Assembly (NCBI GenBank): GCA_021432605.1 | Contig: MU271153.1 | Span: 310,001 to 374,000 of the forward strand | Direction: 5' to 3' | DNA length: 64,000 nucleotides | From: Coniochaeta sp. PMI_546 | Lineage: Eukaryota > Ascomycota > Sordariomycetes > Coniochaetales > Coniochaetaceae | Shown: in pieces, positions 1 to 10,849 of the stretch | Position numbering within the stretch: the stretch's first letter is position 1 | How the letters are laid out: each line of letters opens with the position of its first letter | Notes under the pieces: model-generated | Seen by the model: only the letters and a program-made list of their open reading frames with translations | Database searches by the model: none | What the model was told of the DNA's origin: nothing | Program-made: the position numbers and the translations under genes

Positions 1-154
1 ACAATATATTTCTATTTCAATCTCAAAGGATCAGCTTCAGATCAGGTAAACATATCCACATCCTCCCTGCTCTTCCCCTTCCTCCTCAGTCCAGTGGGTT
101 GCAGTGTGAGCAGTGCGCTTTTACCGCTCAATATGCATGGTGCCGAGATTCGTC

Positions 155-719
155 CTAAGAACCAGTCCCCTGTCTCTTCGCCGAACGACCCTCGTCCTCT
201 TCCTGATGACTCTTGTCCGCAGGCTCACTTGTCGGAGCCATCATACAGTTCACAGCTGAACCATCCGTCTCGTTCTTCTGGGTTGATCTCTCTTTCTTGT
301 CCAGATCATGAGTGACCCTGTCCACTAAGTCTGCAAGCGCTGCCTCTAGTACACACTTCCACAAGTTTTGATCGCTCTCCAAATAATCCAGAGGGATTCT
401 CGACCGACGGATATACACTGACACGGTACTCGACTCCTTGACAGCTTGGAAAGAGGCAGTACTATTGTCGCAACCAACGAAAGAGGTCAAAATTCGGTGG
501 TCAATCTGCTCCTGCAGTTCTTTGAAGCCCATGTCAGTTCGCACGGCAGGTACAAAGTATTTTCCAACATTGTTGTAGCGGATCTTGATGGTCAGTGGGA
601 GTGGGTCGTTAAGTAGCTGCTATGGGCGGTTAGTAAGAGGTCGTTAGCATTGTGGACGGCTGGCTTACGGGTGGGTCCATTTGCCATCTGTCTTCGATAT
701 TGCGATTATGGACGCTCAT
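155..719 (-). CDS. small unknown protein, two exons
   Basis: The model is complement(join(155..619,669..719)), giving 171 residues. Exon 1 starts at the ATG ending at 719 and stops at a GTAAGC donor. The 49-nt intron has TACTAAC shortly before a CATAG acceptor, and the frame continues in phase 0 into a long open frame. The second exon alone is open but starts mid-domain, so the upstream exon is preferred. The N-terminal half (LTIKIRYNN, then a helix-like segment) has the strand-turn-strand-helix order of a ubiquitin-like or PB1-type fold; this is only a resemblance. The C-terminal 50 residues are polar, charged and probably disordered. I recognise no family. No signal peptide or membrane segment is visible. 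Confidence 0.6.
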
Positions 720-1685
720 CTTGCTCCTGTGTACTCACTGTCCTCGTGGAGACGTGCGGCTCACTAGTAAAGAGTGTTATAGTGAACCCTGCGACCGAGC
801 TTTGAAATCCGTTACGCCTTGAAGTCGGTAATCGACCCTGAGGTAGCTGCCGAAGGATGAAGAGAAGATACAGAGTTGTCAAGATGTCACGCTGGGAGAT
901 TGAAGCCTTGATTCTTTTCCAAGACTCTCGACTTCTTCATGTGACCATGACTCTATAACCCCCTCCTGCAGTGGCCAGTCACAACTCAGCAACCTCATTC
1001 ACGGCATCTGCTATTCAACTATGTCGGATCTGTGCTACTCAAACGTGAAACCGAAAGTCGTTGTTCTTTCCACGACAAAGGCACCAGGCTTCAACTTAGT
1101 ATTGAATCCAGGACATTATATCGCCACCGTTACCAACAAATGTGACTGCTCCTGTGTTACCTATAAATGCAAAGTTGATTTATAAGTGGGAGGGTGACCA
1201 TTTATCAACGATCAAAGAATGCGACATGGGGATCAAAGGGAGACCCTCCGCTTGGAACTACTGGCCCATAAAGCGGTTCCAGGCCGTGTGACAATCTCGA
1301 TACCGATGGCGTAGGCAGCAGCTCTGCACGGGCTGATTCTGGTTGCGATTATGCTAAGCGGCACTAAGCAGGCTTTGTCATTAACTTGATTGTCTTGACT
1401 AAAGGCCGGGCGAAGATACCTGAAGGCTGTTGGCCGTCTCATTCACTGGCCATTGTGTGTCTCCAGTGCTCACAATGAAGAGCATCTCCAGTTTCTTTGT
1501 GATTGAAGCAAACGCGGCACAGATTCTACTGTTGGCTGATAAGACGTCTTTCTCGGGAAGCTCGCATCACAACGCATGGTTTTCGGCTGTGTTCCCGGCT
1601 TGAGATTGCTCTGCGCTGTGTAGGTCTGGTGGGGGCGAGCTTCGTGGCTCAAGGAGTGGCTGTCGTCTAGTCGCGTTCAGATAAT
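720..1685. other. intergenic, no supported gene
   Basis: Between two minus-strand genes. Only frames shorter than 70 codons occur, without convincing splice partners. The part next to 719 should hold the promoter of the small unknown gene. I see nothing else in it. Confidence 0.5.
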
Positions 1686-2513
1686 CTATGCCCCATGGTC
1701 AAAGTCGTCTGACACATCGACACCGTCCTCCTGCGTGGCGTTACCGTTGCCGGCTTGCCCAGGAGGCGTGAGGATTGACATGTCTGTGCCGTTGGTCTCG
1801 TCCTGAGTGGTTGTGATCTCAGTGGCCTTTTCCATGTTTTCTTCGACAGAGACTGACGTGCCATTCTGTGTAAGCTCCTGCATGTTGTCCTCAAGCATCC
1901 TAGCCTCGCCTTCACCAGTCTTCGCCTTCCGTTTGCGATTCGGTTTTGGCCCAATATACAGCGAACAGGCAGATGTAGTATCAAACCATTTGCAGTTAGA
2001 ACAGCTATTGTGAAAGTTTCCTCGTAGAACCCGACATGTGAGGAAGGGACCTAGTGCATTCTTGCACCTTTTCTCGGCGCACTGGTCACATGATTTGGGG
2101 CTGTCCTCGCCGCGGGAGTGAATGAGCAGACCGTTCACGTAGCTCGGACGTCGAGAGGCGATCTGACGAGATGTTATCCAGCCTTGGACAAAGTAGATAA
2201 ACTCTCGCGATGGGAGTCTGTAGATAAGTTGTTGGGCGTCACGAGTCAGGAAGGACTCCGGCAAGGCCTCTCTTATGTTGATGGCTATGGCGGGTATAGC
2301 GTTGTCGATCTTTGCGGCGTTCCAACGCTGGACGCTAGCATTATCCTCATAGTCTGACTCTTTCACCGTTGTGTTGGGTCTGCCTGGTGGTCGACCTCGG
2401 CGTTTATGGGGGAAGGAGGGTGGTATGTCACTGGGTAGGGGAAGGGATTGGGTTTGAGGCGATGATGTGTCTTCGGTTTGAAGTGTCTCCAGAGGTTGTG
2501 ATGATTCTGACAT
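1686..2513 (-). CDS. DUF3716-type zinc-binding protein with AT-hook-like motif
   Basis: Single-exon frame of 275 residues starting at MSESSQ; the frame runs 11 codons further upstream but without an ATG. An AT-hook-like stretch KRRGRPPGRP lies near residue 40, suggesting DNA contact. The central part carries the spaced cysteines SCDQC, KRC, LTC and HNSCSNC expected of the fungal DUF3716 family, which probably bind zinc. The last 80 residues are acidic and low complexity. DUF3716 proteins are known only from fungi, often in many copies, and their function is not established; a nuclear role is inferred from the AT-hook. It is divergent to the SNARE gene over a shared 408-bp promoter. Confidence 0.7.
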   Translation of the reverse strand: MSESSQPLETLQTEDTSSPQTQSLPLPSDIPPSFPHKRRGRPPGRPNTTVKESDYEDNASVQRWNAAKIDNAIPAIAINIREALPESFLTRDAQQLIYRLPSREFIYFVQGWITSRQIASRRPSYVNGLLIHSRGEDSPKSCDQCAEKRCKNALGPFLTCRVLRGNFHNSCSNCKWFDTTSACSLYIGPKPNRKRKAKTGEGEARMLEDNMQELTQNGTSVSVEENMEKATEITTTQDETNGTDMSILTPPGQAGNGNATQEDGVDVSDDFDHGA

Positions 2514-2921
2514 TATGAGTAGACGCGGTGGCGCGTTTTCATGCAATCATGGAACTTATAAAGGCACTCGCGGTGTGATATCGCGAGTAATGTGGCAGCT
2601 GTTTGGCCTACAAGAAAATCTGAGAATGAAGCTGCCAGGAATCTGTATTTTGTACGCGGCGTTCATAGTTCGTCACGAGTGGGTCAACCCGCCAACCTTA
2701 TTTGAACGACGCCGCACGGACCAGTTGTTACTGAAACGGATCGGCGATACGGCCCGCTGGAAGTGACGGATCCGACAGCGAACTACGTAACCGTAACCCC
2801 CCGTAGTCCGAAGACGTCCCAGGCAATCCTTTTCCATCAACCACAAGTTCAATAGAACACCATATATGAAGTCTGATATGCTTTCCTGTTGTCTGTTCAC
2901 TCACTTGTCGTCTCAAACATA
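2514..2921. promoter_or_regulatory. shared divergent promoter region
   Basis: 408 bp separate the start codons of the DUF3716 gene (minus) and the SNARE gene (plus). No long frame is present. A weak TATA-like stretch lies near 2862 (catatatga), about 60 bp before the SNARE ATG. The assignment rests on position only. Confidence 0.45.
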
Positions 2922-3761
2922 ATGTCCAATCCAAACGCCCTCTTCCTTCTAGCCGACCACATAAAACTCTCCCTCCTCGAGCGCCAACGAGCCAAGACCC
3001 TCAACCTCGAAAGCGACACCCAAGACGGCCACATCTCCCGTTCCCTCGAGCAATTCAAGGATGGCCTCGCCTCACTAGGAACAGAGCTCAAGCGTCTGGA
3101 AGCAGCAGGTGATGCCAAAGCCGCGTCCATATCCGACACCCTCCCCCAGCTGCAAAAGCAGTACGACGACCTCACCTCCCAATTCCATGGCTTCGCATCC
3201 ACAGCCTCGACGGCAACCTTGACGCACCCCAATGACCCGGCCCTGGCAGAGGACTTTGCCCAGGCAGCATCCACCAAACCATCCACCTCCCGCAAGACCT
3301 CCGTGCCGAAGACAGTCCGCTTCTCCGACTCGCCCCTCGACCTGGAGGCGCAAGCCGAGGGCCCCGACGCCTCCCGCTCGGCCCTCTTCAACTCTCAACC
3401 ATACCGCGATGATCCTTCCGACGGCAGCGCGGGCTTCCGCGACCACGCGGAGACGCTGGACAATGTCCAGATCCATCAATATCACCAGAGAATAATGGAG
3501 GAGCAGGACGCGCAGCTTGACGTGCTGGGTCAGTCGATCGGGAGACAGAGAGAGCTGAGCATGCAGATCGGCGACGAGCTGGACGATCATGTCGCCATGC
3601 TTGACGAGACGGAGCGGGTCGTCGATCGGCATCAGAGCAGGCTCGATAGGGGACGGAAGCAGATCGGACGGATTACGAGGGCTGCGGGGGAGAGCAAGCA
3701 GATGGTAGCTATCGTTGTGTTGATCATTATACTGGTTTTGCTGATTGCCGTTGTGAAATAG
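2922..3761 (+). CDS. SYN8: Qc-SNARE, Syn8/Fsv1 type
   Basis: Intronless gene of 279 residues, started at MSNPNALFLL; an ATG 33 bp upstream is in frame but adds an atypical extension. The order is an N-terminal helical region (about 1-95), a Ser/Pro-rich linker (about 100-165), a coiled-coil SNARE motif (about 198-250) and a C-terminal tail anchor of about 17 hydrophobic residues ending two residues before the stop. This layout is that of the endosomal Qc-SNAREs (yeast Syn8, fission yeast Fsv1, animal syntaxin 8), which drive fusion between late Golgi, endosome and vacuole membranes. By alignment to syntaxin 6 and the second SNAP-25 helix, the central 0-layer position falls on His223 rather than Gln. 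Confidence 0.88.
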   Translation: MSNPNALFLLADHIKLSLLERQRAKTLNLESDTQDGHISRSLEQFKDGLASLGTELKRLEAAGDAKAASISDTLPQLQKQYDDLTSQFHGFASTASTATLTHPNDPALAEDFAQAASTKPSTSRKTSVPKTVRFSDSPLDLEAQAEGPDASRSALFNSQPYRDDPSDGSAGFRDHAETLDNVQIHQYHQRIMEEQDAQLDVLGQSIGRQRELSMQIGDELDDHVAMLDETERVVDRHQSRLDRGRKQIGRITRAAGESKQMVAIVVLIIILVLLIAVVK

Positions 3762-4014
3762 GCGGCAGAAGGGAGCTGGGATGTGTAGATATTGGGGTTA
3801 CTGTCCTTATCATGTTGTGCCAACCAGGGCACTCGGTCACGATGGCATGGGATTGGCGTTCGGTTGTGATATACCAGAGGTACATGCTTTCCTTGGACAT
3901 TGTGTAAATGGGAGTCGTAATTGCTTTCCTTCTTAGGAATCTACAGACAGACTCCATACCCTTAGATATCATAATCTCATTTCATACAGTGGTGTTACAT
4001 TCTGCTTCGCTCAG

Positions 4015-5664
4015 TCAGCTTGACTTGCTGAACAGATCTCTCCACATCTCTTTGAAACCGTACGGCTCCATCTTCCTCTCGTAAATCCGTGCAGTCTGCT
4101 CACGCGAGAAACGATCCAGTACGCTAGGCTTGTGTTCGCTTGTAGCCGTGTTTCTCGGAGGCGGTCTAGAAGCGCGTTCCTTGATCTCGTTCGCTAGTAA
4201 CGGCGCGACGTCGGCGAAGCAGTTGCTCAGCTCGCGCTCGAGATTGAAGTAAGGCTTCTTCGCCAGCTCCGGGGCCATGAGGTTGTAGGACCTTGTTATG
4301 GCGTTGAGGTTGTTGATTGCCAGCTCCATGTACCCGCGCTCTGTCGCTTCCCACGCAGGATCACGGAAGGGGCGCGTGAAAGATACCTCTGGCTCGGAGG
4401 TTGGAGATGCGGTGTCCGCCGCTGTCACTGTCTCTTCGGCTTTTTCCTCAGCTTTAGCTACTTCTTCAGCAAGACCTTTTTGCCGCAACTTGGTCATGAC
4501 CAGGTCGTCCGTAGCATTAGTCGGCACAGATATTTGATCCACATTTCGCCGTCGCGGGTTATGAGCTTCCTCCGCCTTCGCGTACTCTGCAGCTCGATTC
4601 ATCTTCTCCTGCAACGTACCACCAGCGCTAGAAATCATCCTTGCCGCATGGCGCCTCCAGTCACTTCGCAGTCTGGCGCGAAAATTGTTCGCGGCCTTGA
4701 TGAGCTCTTGCTGCTTCTCTATCCACGGCGGAACGATCTCCTGGCGCTTGATCATCTTGTTCATGATGTATTCGGTCGTGTCGATAAAGGGGTTATCTGC
4801 CCTCGTATCCCTCTCAACACCCTTTCCTCTAGGAATGTTCTTGAACTGCCCCCGCGCAATGGCATCCTCAATCCTCTCATTAGCGAGCGCCGCAAGTCCG
4901 GTCAAGGTAGCAGGCACTGCCCTTGCAGCTGGTGTGAACCGGTCTCTGAATTCCTTCCTAAGTGCCTCTTGCTCCTTCTCAGTCAGAGGCTTCCCCTCCT
5001 TCTCAAGCTCCTTGAGTCCTAAGCTCGCATAGGCACTAGCTCTTTCCCGAGCACTCGCCGCTCGCACCCCGGAACCGGCTCTCCGCTCGCGCCGTATCCT
5101 CATGTCAACAGGATTTGGCTCCGGTATCCTTGGCTTACCCCGGAGCTCCTTACTCAACGGTTTATGCGCGTCTGTGAGCATCCGCAAGACAGCGTCCTCT
5201 GTCGATTCTGTTCCAGTCCAGGGCACGGCAGAGGCTATGTCTCGCGATCCTTGTCCCACGACATTGGACTCAGGGGAGTCCAGTCCAGCAGCCGCGAAGG
5301 CTGCGGCATTGTCGGACTTGAACTTCGCGTCTGACACTCTGGCTAGCAAGCGCTCCTTTAGGTCTTCGCTGAAGCCGGATTCCTCTAGCACCGCGCGCCG
5401 TCCGGAGCGTCCTCCTGTAAGCAGGGCTTCTTCAGTTGCTTCTTGAAGGCGGCGGGAGAGAGCTCCCTGTTCCGGTTCTTGGTCCGAGGCTTCCGTCTCC
5501 ATGTTGCTGGATCTCGATCTTGACCTTTTGTGTGACACTTGTGAGGCAGAAGATGATGACAAGCGTGTGAGCTGCCTTGCAGTCGGCAGAGGAATCACAT
5601 GGGCGATAGAATTGCGACGCAAGCTGCGCACACACCGGGGGCAGACAAAGGGCACCGACGCCAT
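4015..5664 (-). CDS. mitochondrial DUF1992 (DNAJC28-type) protein
   Basis: Single-exon frame of 549 residues. The N-terminus is basic, rich in Arg and Ser and lacks acidic residues for about 50 positions, as in a mitochondrial presequence. Residues about 256-337 carry the DUF1992/DnaJ-homologue-C28 conserved domain (ANERIEDAIARGQF, KNIPRGKG, then NPFIDTTEYIMNKMIK and PPWIEKQQEL). No J-domain HPD motif is present, as is usual in fungal members. The rest is charged helix, probably coiled. The family's role is unclear; DNAJC28 has been linked to Golgi tethering and mitochondria in animals. It is divergent to the RBR ligase gene over 616 bp. Confidence 0.82.
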   Translation of the reverse strand: MASVPFVCPRCVRSLRRNSIAHVIPLPTARQLTRLSSSSASQVSHKRSRSRSSNMETEASDQEPEQGALSRRLQEATEEALLTGGRSGRRAVLEESGFSEDLKERLLARVSDAKFKSDNAAAFAAAGLDSPESNVVGQGSRDIASAVPWTGTESTEDAVLRMLTDAHKPLSKELRGKPRIPEPNPVDMRIRRERRAGSGVRAASARERASAYASLGLKELEKEGKPLTEKEQEALRKEFRDRFTPAARAVPATLTGLAALANERIEDAIARGQFKNIPRGKGVERDTRADNPFIDTTEYIMNKMIKRQEIVPPWIEKQQELIKAANNFRARLRSDWRRHAARMISSAGGTLQEKMNRAAEYAKAEEAHNPRRRNVDQISVPTNATDDLVMTKLRQKGLAEEVAKAEEKAEETVTAADTASPTSEPEVSFTRPFRDPAWEATERGYMELAINNLNAITRSYNLMAPELAKKPYFNLERELSNCFADVAPLLANEIKERASRPPPRNTATSEHKPSVLDRFSREQTARIYERKMEPYGFKEMWRDLFSKSS

Positions 5665-6280
5665 GAATCCAAGAAATGATACAAAAGTTAGATGTGAATA
5701 TGAAGCTCAACCGTTGGTGGCAACCAAGGACGCTGTGACCTTGAAGGTCCATGACGAAGGCGATACAGTAATCTGCACAGTGTTATCGAAGCGCTGTGTA
5801 GGCATGCACTTATCGCCGGGGCCTTATCTCCGTTATGACCTCCATTCCGACGTGTTTGACGACAGTCACCTATGAACCTACTATGTAGTTCGACCTGTCC
5901 TTCATGAGTTGGCTCCTATATATTCTTCAATTCGAATATCTCACCAGCGGATCTCCGGACGAACCCAGTTCGCGAATGTCCCGGCTACTTCAGGTCTCGA
6001 ACAGGCCTAAGTCGACTTCAATCAGAAGCGCAATCGAAGCTTTGGGTACAGCGAAGAGGGAGGAAATCAGATGTCGGTCTACAATCACAAGATAACAGGT
6101 ACCTGGAACATCCGACATGAAAACTGGCATGAGGCCACGGAGCGTCACGTGGGCCCAGTTACACAAGGCTTCGAGAGACTTCAGCCCAACATGTCAAGCA
6201 CTGAACCACGGACTTCCAAACCCGCGGTCCTGAGCTGTAACAAAACGCTATACAGCTAACTTTCGATCACGCCCAAAGTC
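5665..6280. promoter_or_regulatory. divergent promoter, DUF1992 gene and RBR gene
   Basis: 616 bp between two start codons pointing apart. Frames here are short and have no splice partners. A reverse E-box-like CACGTG lies at about 6148-6153. No clear TATA box is seen on either side. Confidence 0.4.
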
Positions 6281-8858
6281 ATGGAGTGGAGTAATCGCCT
6301 GCCACAGATTGCGCAACCACAGCGTGATGGGAGGTACAGCGTACCCTGCCAATTCTATGCGCAGGGTCGCTGTCGTAAAGGGAACAGCTGCCCGTTTTCT
6401 CATGCGGAAGGAGGAGGTCAGAAAGCCGTTGCATCAACACCTACTTTGGTGGCTGCCACAGCTGGGCTGACTATCAACTCCGCCGCCCCTACGCCGCAAG
6501 TTGACTCGCGCTCACGGATTTCATGTCGATTCAATTCAAGAGGAGCCTGCTCTAAAGGTGACGACTGCCCGTTTGCACACGACCTTCCAAAGCAGGGTTA
6601 CGAGACGACAGTGGAAGCACAGGTACTTGGATACCAAGACACTTGCGCGGCGCCTACGATCGCTAACTTGGGTCTAGGATGATTCAGCGCCAGAGACTTG
6701 GTGTCGAGAGCTCAGAGGCGCCGTCGTCAGCTTCGGAGACGGAGCTGTCATAACTAAAGTGACCTTTCCGTCCGACTATTCTGCTGTCCGTATAAGCCAC
6801 CTACCCAGCGGCACTACTACCAACTCACTTATCAATACCCTCGCCTCCCTTGGCTTTGTCGTCGTTCAAGACTGTGTCCGCATCCTGTCATTACCAGATG
6901 ACACGCACTGCACCGCCCATGTGAGGGTCGAAGAGGCTCAATTCGCCAAGCGTCTCTGCAGTGTACTTGCTGATCAGACGGCTGGTGGATTGCGAGCGGT
7001 TCCCGTCCATGCTCCCATGCCTCAAACAACGAATAACCGTAGGGTCGATTCGAAGAAAGTTTATTGCTCGTGGCACAAGCCAACCAGGACCGCTTGGCTG
7101 AACTTTAGTAGCGAGGGCATCGCCGCCAAGGTTGGCGCAAGGTTCGCTGCTGGTATTTACAAAGTCCTCAACCAACAGGTCCAGTGCGACGGACCTACGC
7201 GCGGCAACGACCTTATGAGCCACTTGGCTTGGACCATCAAACTGTCAGATCTTCCAGGCTGGGCTAAGCAAAGCGATGTTACACGCGATATCACTCTGTC
7301 GTTGCTTCCGCTCCATGTCGAGATGAGCCGAGCATCATACGACCTCGACCTGCCGACGGCAAACGCAATGATCGAGTCATTGCTGCTCCAAGCTGGCCCT
7401 TTAGAGTTGTGGGAAGGCAGCTCAGAAGGGACGGGGAAGCGTTTCAAGGCGAAAGCTTGGTTTCTGAATGATGTAGATGCAAGGCAGGCGGTCGCTATGT
7501 TCAATGGCAGGCCTCTGCCGTTCAATAAGCAAGGCAAGCTCACCGTTCAGCTCTTGCACTCGGCCAGACTGAAGATATCAGCCGCCGTGTATGATTCTGC
7601 TAAGCAAGAGATATATGCCCATGAGCAAGCCTGGAAGGACCAGCATCTAGCCTACCGGGCATATCCTCCTGCTCGTGGTTTCAGGGTTCTTAAGCTCGAG
7701 GGAGAAGTTGCAAAGGATGTTGCGTCTGCCAAGAAGACACTGGAACAACTACTCGATGGAGAGGTGGTTACAAATGACGGGGCGGCTGTCTGGACGCCTA
7801 CTTTCGCCGCCAATGGTCGTGCTTATCAGCAGATGAGGCAGCTGGAGCGTGATCTCGGCATAGTAATCATCCGCGACAAACGCAGGTCTCAACTTCGACT
7901 TCTGGGCCCTTCGTTAAAACGTGCGGATGCTCGTGCCGCTATTATCGAACTAGCCAAAGTCGATACGTCCTCGACCTTCAGCATCCAGCTTGATGCTCAA
8001 CAACTCTCCCGTGCTTTCAGAGGCGGCTTCCGTGAGGTGGCTGCAGCACTCGGCCATGACAAAGTCATGTTCGACATTGTCTCCAGCCCAAAGTGCATAC
8101 GCGTTGCGGGATCCGAAGCTGATTTCACTCTCGCACAAGAAATCCTCAAAGGCAGACTGCCAGCACCAAAGGCGGGTTCGGAGGCTAGCTCGATTAGCGA
8201 CTGCGCCATCTGCTGGACAGAAGCCGAGGACCCAGTCTACACACCGTGTAAGCACGTGTACTGCGCCGGCTGCTTCGAGGACCTGTGCCTTGCCGGCGTC
8301 CAGGCCGACAGCTGTGTCCGGTGTCAAGGCGACGCCGGCAATTGCGCCAGGGTCTTGCCCTTGTGCGAGCTTCAGACGCAGCTTTCATCCGCCGCTCTCG
8401 AGGACATTCTCGAGGCTTCCTTTGCGACCTACGTCACCCGCCATCTGGACGACCTGCGCTACTGCCCCACACCAGACTGTGGGCAGCTGTACCGGGCCTC
8501 GAAGCCGTCTGGAGGCGTCGGTAGCAGTCCTTTGTTCACATGTCCCGCTTGCCTCGCCGCCGTGTGCACGGCCTGCAACGTCTCGCACGACGGTATGTCC
8601 TGCGCCGAGCATCGACACAATGCAACCGGTGGTTACGAGGCTCTGGCCGCGGCGAAGAAGAAGCTCGGGATCCAGGACTGTCCCAAGTGTGGCATCGGGA
8701 TCGAGAAGAACTTTGGTTGCAATCACATGACTTGCCGGTGTGGTGCCCATATCTGCTGGGTCTGCTTGCAGACGTTCTCGGATGGAGGTCCAGTATATGA
8801 GCACATGCAGCGCAAGCACGGTGGTATTGGGATTGACTACTTTCCGGGTCTGGATTAG
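6281..8858 (+). CDS. CCCH zinc-finger and RBR-type E3 ubiquitin ligase
   Basis: Model join(6281..6622,6678..8858), 840 residues. The 55-nt intron has a GTACTT donor, a CTAAC branch site and a CTAG acceptor and joins two open frames in phase 0. Two CCCH fingers (C-x7-C-x5-C-x3-H, residues 23-41 and 82-100) suggest RNA binding. A middle region of about 500 residues has KH/RRM-like segments but no firm match. From Cys623 come RING1 (CAIC), the IBR (YCPTPDC) and RING2, with Cys795 in GCNHMTC as the catalytic cysteine that carries ubiquitin in RBR ligases. RBR enzymes work as RING/HECT hybrids. The N-terminal fingers suggest recruitment to RNA or ribonucleoprotein targets; that is inference. It resembles the C-terminal half of plant DEAH11/12 without the helicase. 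Confidence 0.88.
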
Positions 8859-9730
8859 GGCTAATTCTGGGTCTCTCTGCTGGTAACAGATGCCATAGGT
8901 CAGTCCTCGCTGTTGCATACTGTGTGTAGTACGTTTGTCATATTGGTCTTATTCGCCTCCCAGGTCTGAAGTGATCTCCAAGAACGACTGGCGTAGACCT
9001 GTTGCCCAGCTTGTGCTGCTTTTCGATACTGCTGCTTTTTGTCTTTCGCTGTCCGTGTCTTACAGATATGGGGGAGCTAAGCTGTGGGATAGGGGTGCGA
9101 ACTACCACGCGACTAACATTGACGGCATACGCTATTGAAGTGGCTAGCGTTACGGACGTAAGGGCCGCGAGTCCATGATCATTTTGGTCTTCGTATCCGC
9201 AGATGGTTTTTTGAGAGTGGGCTTTGGTTTGTGGCAAGATACATGGCTAGTGCTTGTTAGCTGGTTGTCTAGTCGGCTATCTGGATGAAAATAGCCCAGC
9301 GATATGGCTGTGTGTATGGTATGTTGGCGCTAGTCAGGAGGCATCACCAATGATCACCAGGAAACTTGCCGGAACCCGCTCCCAATGCACTCCTCCGTTA
9401 CATGCAGTGCAACGTTATTTCCAGGAAAAGCAGATATGGCTGTGCTTGCGGTTCTCAAACCCCCATGCACTCTCCATTCCAATTCCTAGGCAAAGCGGTG
9501 ATCTTACATACCTGTCTCACTTTCCCCTTCCTCCCACTGTCTGTCCTCTCATACGTTTCGCTCTCAGGGGCTTGAGAGCCATCTACAAGTGTCAAAAGGG
9601 AGACGACTGATCGGTGACTCTGGGCTTTCTGGCCAATCGGTTGGCTTTGGCCATGGCAGCAGCAAACATGGCATACCGGGCAACAGGTCCAGCGAGAAAA
9701 ACGCAAAGAGCTGAGTTGATTCAGAGGTCT
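8859..9730. other. intergenic, no supported gene
   Basis: 872 bp between two plus-strand genes. It contains the 3' end of the RBR transcript and the promoter of the membrane-protein gene. Short frames only; an alternative upstream ATG for the membrane protein lies at 9653. Confidence 0.45.
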
Positions 9731-10849
9731 ATGACCGGGATATCGCCGGTGCCAACATCCCCTTCGAGGGCAGACATGGTCGAAATGGAGCTCCTCAAAC
9801 GTGTCTATATCTTGCCCTCAGATGTCTGTGGTTGGGTAGCGGATGCCACGTGTAAGTACATGGCCCCTTCTCTGGCTGGTTAGCCAACCGACGAGCTGTC
9901 CGTCTAACGGTTCAGTCCACAGCCCTGTTCTGGGGTTGTGCTGCTAGCGAATCTTGTATCAACATCGGCAACTATCGAGACTGCTGTTTCGGCCCCACGA
10001 CGGATTGTGCCTCAACGTGGTTTGCCACGAGCTGCATTCCTTCGGCATCTATCAAGACTTCGGGATCAGCTTTCTCGTGCGGCCCTAACACAATATGCTG
10101 GCGAGTTTCCTCGTGTTCCTGAGACAAGCCATGACTAACAAGGTGGATGAATCAGCAACGGAGCCGACTACCCGGAGTGCGGAACGATGCTGTTCTCCTT
10201 CAGCACCGAGAGTTATTCGAGGATCTACACGAACATCGATTGCTTCGGTCCTGGTTCTGGCGCGACCTACCAGATGCAGGACTATCCTGCTGATGGAGAC
10301 CAGTCAACGACAACGATATCATCTACCCGCACAGAGACACGCACGATAACATCAAGCCGGTCGACGTCTCACACCTCTTCTGTTACGCCGATTCCATCAT
10401 CCAATCCTATCTTACCAGCCGAACCTATAGGTAATCCAACCTCGACGCCAACCTCTGCAGTCGAGACTAAAACTACCCCGGCTGGGGCCATAGCGGGCGG
10501 CGTAGTAGGTGGCCTGGCGGTTATCACGCTCTTGGTTCTTGGCATCCTCTACATCGTATATCGAAGAAAGAACGCGCCACCACCGCCCGTTACTAGCACT
10601 GACGGTAATGTCGGTCAATACCCACCTTACCATGTGGCCGAATACCAGGACACATCTTCTCAAATGGCTCAGAACCACAACTCCCTTCTCTCTGAGATGC
10701 CGGGCACGGACCTGGACAAATCAGTGTGGAGCCCAGGAATGGACAGTGGTGGCGGCCCTGTCCATCCTCAGCCGCACGTGATGCCAGGCTTTGGCGAGGT
10801 ACATGATGGTCACGATGATATCCGGGGAGGTCGCATGGAGATAGTTTAG
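9731..10849 (+). CDS. cysteine-rich single-pass membrane protein
   Basis: Model join(9731..9851,9923..10112,10156..10849), 334 residues; an ATG at 9653 is also in frame. Intron 1 has GTAAGT, CTAAC and CACAG. Intron 2 is only 43 nt with a weaker GTGTTC donor but a clear GACTAAC branch site. The extracellular part begins at VCGWV and has about 11 cysteines spaced like those of a common fungal family (GC..C..CC..C..C..C..C..GC). A Ser/Thr/Pro stalk follows, then one membrane helix (AGGVVGGLAVITLLVLGIL) with a basic stop-transfer YRRK, and a cytoplasmic tail of about 90 residues rich in Pro, Gly and His. Such proteins are thought to sit in the plasma membrane as wall sensors or adaptors; the ligand is unknown. 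Confidence 0.68.
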
